From: UBA8437 sp003445035
GTDB taxonomy: Bacteria; Planctomycetota; Planctomycetia; Planctomycetales; Planctomycetaceae
Reading direction: 5' to 3'
Length of the DNA: 9,402 bases
NCBI GenBank assembly: GCA_937901285.1
Contig: CALCHI010000349.1
Span: forward strand, 1-9,402
The notes below the pieces were generated by a model. The model did no database searches, was not told the DNA's origin, and was given only the letters and a program-made list of their open reading frames with translations. Below, one piece after another: positions 7,621 through 9,402 of the stretch (the stretch's first letter is position 1; each line of letters begins with the position of its first letter). Both the position numbers and the translations under genes were made by a program.

Positions 7621-9236
7621 CGAATGGACAAAGCGAAATGGTGCCTCACAGGATGTTCGTGCGGCGATGCCAGTCGGCTGGCAACCGGCAGAAAGTCGTC
7701 GATTCCTCGGGCAAGTCGCTCAGCGGCACCAGGCTGCTGGCCGGCACGGTGGCCTTGAAGCGAGTGCTCAACCGCGGCGTGCTGGCGGCCGACGAGGAGA
7801 TGGTCGGCGTGCTGGTGCCGCCGTCTGTCGGCGGCGCCCTGATCAACACGGCGCTGTCGCTGGATCACCGCGTCGCCGTCAATCTCAACTACACGCTCTC
7901 GCCGGACGTGATGAACTTCTGCATCAGCGAGTGCGGCATCAAGACGGTGGTCACCAGCCGGGCGTTCATGGAGAAGAGACCTTTCGAACCCGATGACGCC
8001 AAGCTGGTCTACCTCGAGGACCTCGCGCAACAGGTGTCGTTCTTCGACAAGCTGGTCGGAGGCTACCAGGCCAAGTTCTGCTCGCCCGAGAAACTCGACC
8101 GCATCCACGACCTCAACAGCATCCAGCCCGAGGACCTGTTGACGATCATCTTCACCTCCGGTTCCACCGGGAATCCCAAGGGGGTGAAGCTCTCCAACCG
8201 CAATGTGTCTTCGAACATCGGCGCGGTCAACGAGTTGTTCCACATCACCGAGAAGGACGTGATTCTGGGCGTGCTGCCGTTTTTCCACTCGTTCGGATAC
8301 ACGGGAACGCTTTGGCTGACGATGTCGCTGGAGGCCAGTTCCGTCTATCACTTCAACCCGCTCGACTCGCGTACGGTCGGCACGCTGTCGGATGAACACG
8401 ACGTCTCGATCATCCTGGCGACGCCGACGTTCCTGAGAAGTTACATGCGCAGATGTACGCCCGAGCAGATGCATCACCTGGACCTGGTGATCGTGGGTGC
8501 CGAGAAGCTGCCCAAGGACCTGGCCGAGCAGTTCAAGGAGAAGTTCGGGGTCGAGCCGACCGAGGGGTACGGAACGACCGAGTTGTCACCGGTGGCGTCG
8601 ATGAACGTGCCGGACCACCGGGCGTCCGAGGGAGCCGATCCGGGAACCCGACTGGGTACCGTTGGCAAGGTGGCACCGGGCAGCGAGATCAAGGTGGTCG
8701 ACCCGGACAGCCGGGCCGACCTGGGTCTCGACACCGAGGGGTTGCTGATGTACCGGGGCCCCAACGTGATGGTGGGCTACCTGAACAACGACGAGGCGAC
8801 GGCCGAAAAGATCCGTGACGGCTGGTACGACACGGGTGACATGGGAGTGATCGACGAGGAGGGTTTCATCACGATCACGGGCCGAATGAGCCGTTTCTCG
8901 AAGATCGGCGGCGAGATGGTGCCTCACATCAAGATCGAACAGGAACTGGAACGGTTGATCGAGGGCGAGGACGAAGACCCGATGATCCAGGTCGCCGTCA
9001 CGGCGGTGCCGGACGCTCGCAAGGGCGAGCGGCTGATCGTGTTGCACCGGCCACTGGGCGACAAGACGATCGACGGCCTGCTGCAAAGTCTCTCGGACCT
9101 CGGCCTGCCCAACATCTGGATCCCCAGTTCCGACAGTTTCCTGGAAGTGGAAGAGATCCCGTTGCTGGGAACGGGCAAGATGGACCTGAAGGCGGTCCAG
9201 CAGGTGGCGACCGACAACTTTACTGACGGAGAATGA
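7617..9236 (+). CDS. AMP-forming acyl-ACP/acyl-CoA synthetase, Aas-like
   Basis: A complete 539-residue adenylate-forming enzyme of the ANL family. Motifs in order: FTSGSTGNPKG phosphate-binding loop (179-189), GYGTTE (317-322), YDTGD (404-408), the hinge GR (422-423) leading into SKIGGEMVP (428-436), and the C-terminal catalytic Lys K521 in GTGKMD. The KIGGEMVP stretch resembles the synthetase half of Aas (acyl-ACP synthetase), which activates fatty acid with ATP and loads ACP for re-acylation of lysophospholipid. The neighbouring LplT-PlsC fusion supports that role over general fatty-acid degradation, but acyl-CoA synthetase activity cannot be excluded. The start is GTG 7617 with GGAGG 7 nt upstream; the first ~25 residues are weakly conserved in appearance, and the domain begins near VVDSSGKSLSG (27-37). 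It is the last gene of the operon; a tRNA promoter begins about 30 bp after its stop. Confidence 0.93.
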   Translation: MTNGQSEMVPHRMFVRRCQSAGNRQKVVDSSGKSLSGTRLLAGTVALKRVLNRGVLAADEEMVGVLVPPSVGGALINTALSLDHRVAVNLNYTLSPDVMNFCISECGIKTVVTSRAFMEKRPFEPDDAKLVYLEDLAQQVSFFDKLVGGYQAKFCSPEKLDRIHDLNSIQPEDLLTIIFTSGSTGNPKGVKLSNRNVSSNIGAVNELFHITEKDVILGVLPFFHSFGYTGTLWLTMSLEASSVYHFNPLDSRTVGTLSDEHDVSIILATPTFLRSYMRRCTPEQMHHLDLVIVGAEKLPKDLAEQFKEKFGVEPTEGYGTTELSPVASMNVPDHRASEGADPGTRLGTVGKVAPGSEIKVVDPDSRADLGLDTEGLLMYRGPNVMVGYLNNDEATAEKIRDGWYDTGDMGVIDEEGFITITGRMSRFSKIGGEMVPHIKIEQELERLIEGEDEDPMIQVAVTAVPDARKGERLIVLHRPLGDKTIDGLLQSLSDLGLPNIWIPSSDSFLEVEEIPLLGTGKMDLKAVQQVATDNFTDGE

Positions 9237-9266
9237 TCGGCCGCCACGCCCGGTGCTCGACCGTTC

Positions 9267-9296
9267 TTGACACCATCAGGAGGTAGTTGCTACCTT
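9267..9296 (+). promoter_or_regulatory. Promoter of the tRNA-Ala gene
   Basis: A perfect TTGACA -35 (9267-9272), an 18-nt spacer and TACCTT (9291-9296), with TGC just before it as an extended -10. Transcription would start near 9303, about 45 nt before the mature tRNA. The perfect -35 and the position upstream of a stable RNA gene make this the best promoter in the window. Confidence 0.6.
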
Positions 9297-9297
9297 C
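9279..9297. repeat. Inverted repeat overlapping the tRNA -10 box
   Basis: AGGTAG (9281-9286), loop TTG, CTACCT (9290-9295): a perfect 6-bp dyad that extends outward by one G-T and one G-C pair. It covers the extended -10 and most of the -10 hexamer. It could be an operator, a hairpin at the end of the lipid-operon mRNA, or chance. No T-run follows, so it is not a canonical terminator. Confidence 0.5.
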
Positions 9298-9310
9298 GCC
9301 AACGTTGACG

Positions 9311-9332
9311 GGAGCGGGTTGTTTCCCGCTTC
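9311..9332 (+). repeat. Stem-loop in the tRNA leader (possible weak terminator of the lipid operon)
   Basis: GGAGCGGG (9311-9318) pairs with CCCGCTTC (9325-9332), eight pairs with one G-T, around loop TTGTTT. It lies after the predicted tRNA transcript start and 14 nt before the mature 5' end. The following bases (TGTCGG) hold no real T-run, so intrinsic termination would be weak; a role in tRNA leader folding or processing is as likely. Confidence 0.45.
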
Positions 9333-9346
9333 TGTCGGCTCTGCCT

Positions 9347-9402
9347 GGGGGATTAGCTCAGTTGGGAGAGCGTCTGGCTGGCAGCCAGAAGGTCAGGGGT
9401 TC
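9347..9402 (+). tRNA. tRNA-Ala (anticodon GGC), 3' end cut by the window edge
   Basis: The first 56 positions of a tRNA are visible: acceptor strand GGGGGAT (9347-9353), TA at positions 8-9, a D arm with GCTC/GAGC around AGTTGGGA, an anticodon stem TCTGG/CCAGA (9373-9377 and 9385-9389) with loop CTGGCAG, and the start of the T arm (AGGGGTTC). The anticodon is GGC (9380-9382), reading GCC and GCU alanine codons. G at position 3 agrees with alanine identity, but the partner U70 and the 3' end lie outside the window. Confidence 0.93.

Noticed and set aside
7536..8477. Minus-strand open frame of 313 codons opposite the synthetase
   Set aside because: It covers the ATP-binding loop region of a clear AMP-forming enzyme on the plus strand and has no recognisable domain itself.
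9251..9268. CGGT-loop-ACCG hairpin followed by TTCTT after the synthetase stop, as an intrinsic terminator
   Set aside because: The stem is four pairs only and the T-run is broken; it also runs into the tRNA -35 box.
9278..9402. AGGAGG followed by TTG at 9287 with an open frame to the window end
   Set aside because: The spacer is only 3 nt and the frame runs through a tRNA gene, so it is not a plausible coding region.
1..9402. Mobile element, CRISPR array, phage or defence island
   Set aside because: I see no spaced repeats, terminal inverted repeats, transposase, integrase or nuclease motifs; the tRNA at the right edge could be an integration site, but its 3' end is outside the window.

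Overview
The window looks like a piece of a GC-rich planctomycete chromosome (Planctomycetes, probably a Pirellulaceae or Planctomycetaceae relative; the genus cannot be named from sequence alone). The reasons are two formylglycine-type sulfatases close together, a membrane-anchored PQQ-type beta-propeller with the WPQFRGP signature common in planctomycete propellers, a TonB-like-anchored von Willebrand A protein with a Gly-rich lead-in to the VWA domain, and a split LplT-PlsC / acyl-ACP-synthetase pair.

Layout. 1-1161 (+): C-terminal 386 residues of a sulfatase whose start and active-site Cys lie upstream of the window. It converges, with a 10-bp gap, on a leftward two-gene operon: a complete secreted sulfatase (4164-2767, minus) followed, through a 4-bp GTGA overlap, by a membrane-anchored beta-propeller protein (2770-1172, minus). 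A 237-bp divergent spacer (4165-4401) carries candidate promoters for both directions. To its right are a VWA-domain membrane protein (4402-5412, +), a 99-bp spacer with a possible -10 element, and a lipid-remodelling pair: a 702-residue MFS transporter fused to a PlsC acyltransferase (5512-7620), overlapping by GTGA a 539-residue AMP-forming acyl-ACP/acyl-CoA synthetase (7617-9236). The window closes with a promoter, two dyads and the first 56 bases of a tRNA-Ala(GGC).

How the genes work together. The two sulfatases probably serve desulfation of sulfated polysaccharides outside the cytoplasm, as is typical of planctomycetes; the propeller, made from the same transcript as the second sulfatase, may be a membrane partner or an unrelated passenger. 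The MFS-PlsC protein and the synthetase resemble the LplT/Aas lysophospholipid salvage cycle: import or flipping of lysophospholipid, activation of a fatty acid and re-acylation at the membrane. The VWA protein has an intact metal-binding site but no assignable partner here.

I see no CRISPR array, transposase, integrase, phage gene or recognisable defence system. Gene order and codon use look like ordinary core or lightly accessory planctomycete DNA. The most useful leads are the split lipid-salvage module, the coupled sulfatase-propeller pair, a C9 homopolymer in the VWA gene and the dyads around the tRNA promoter.
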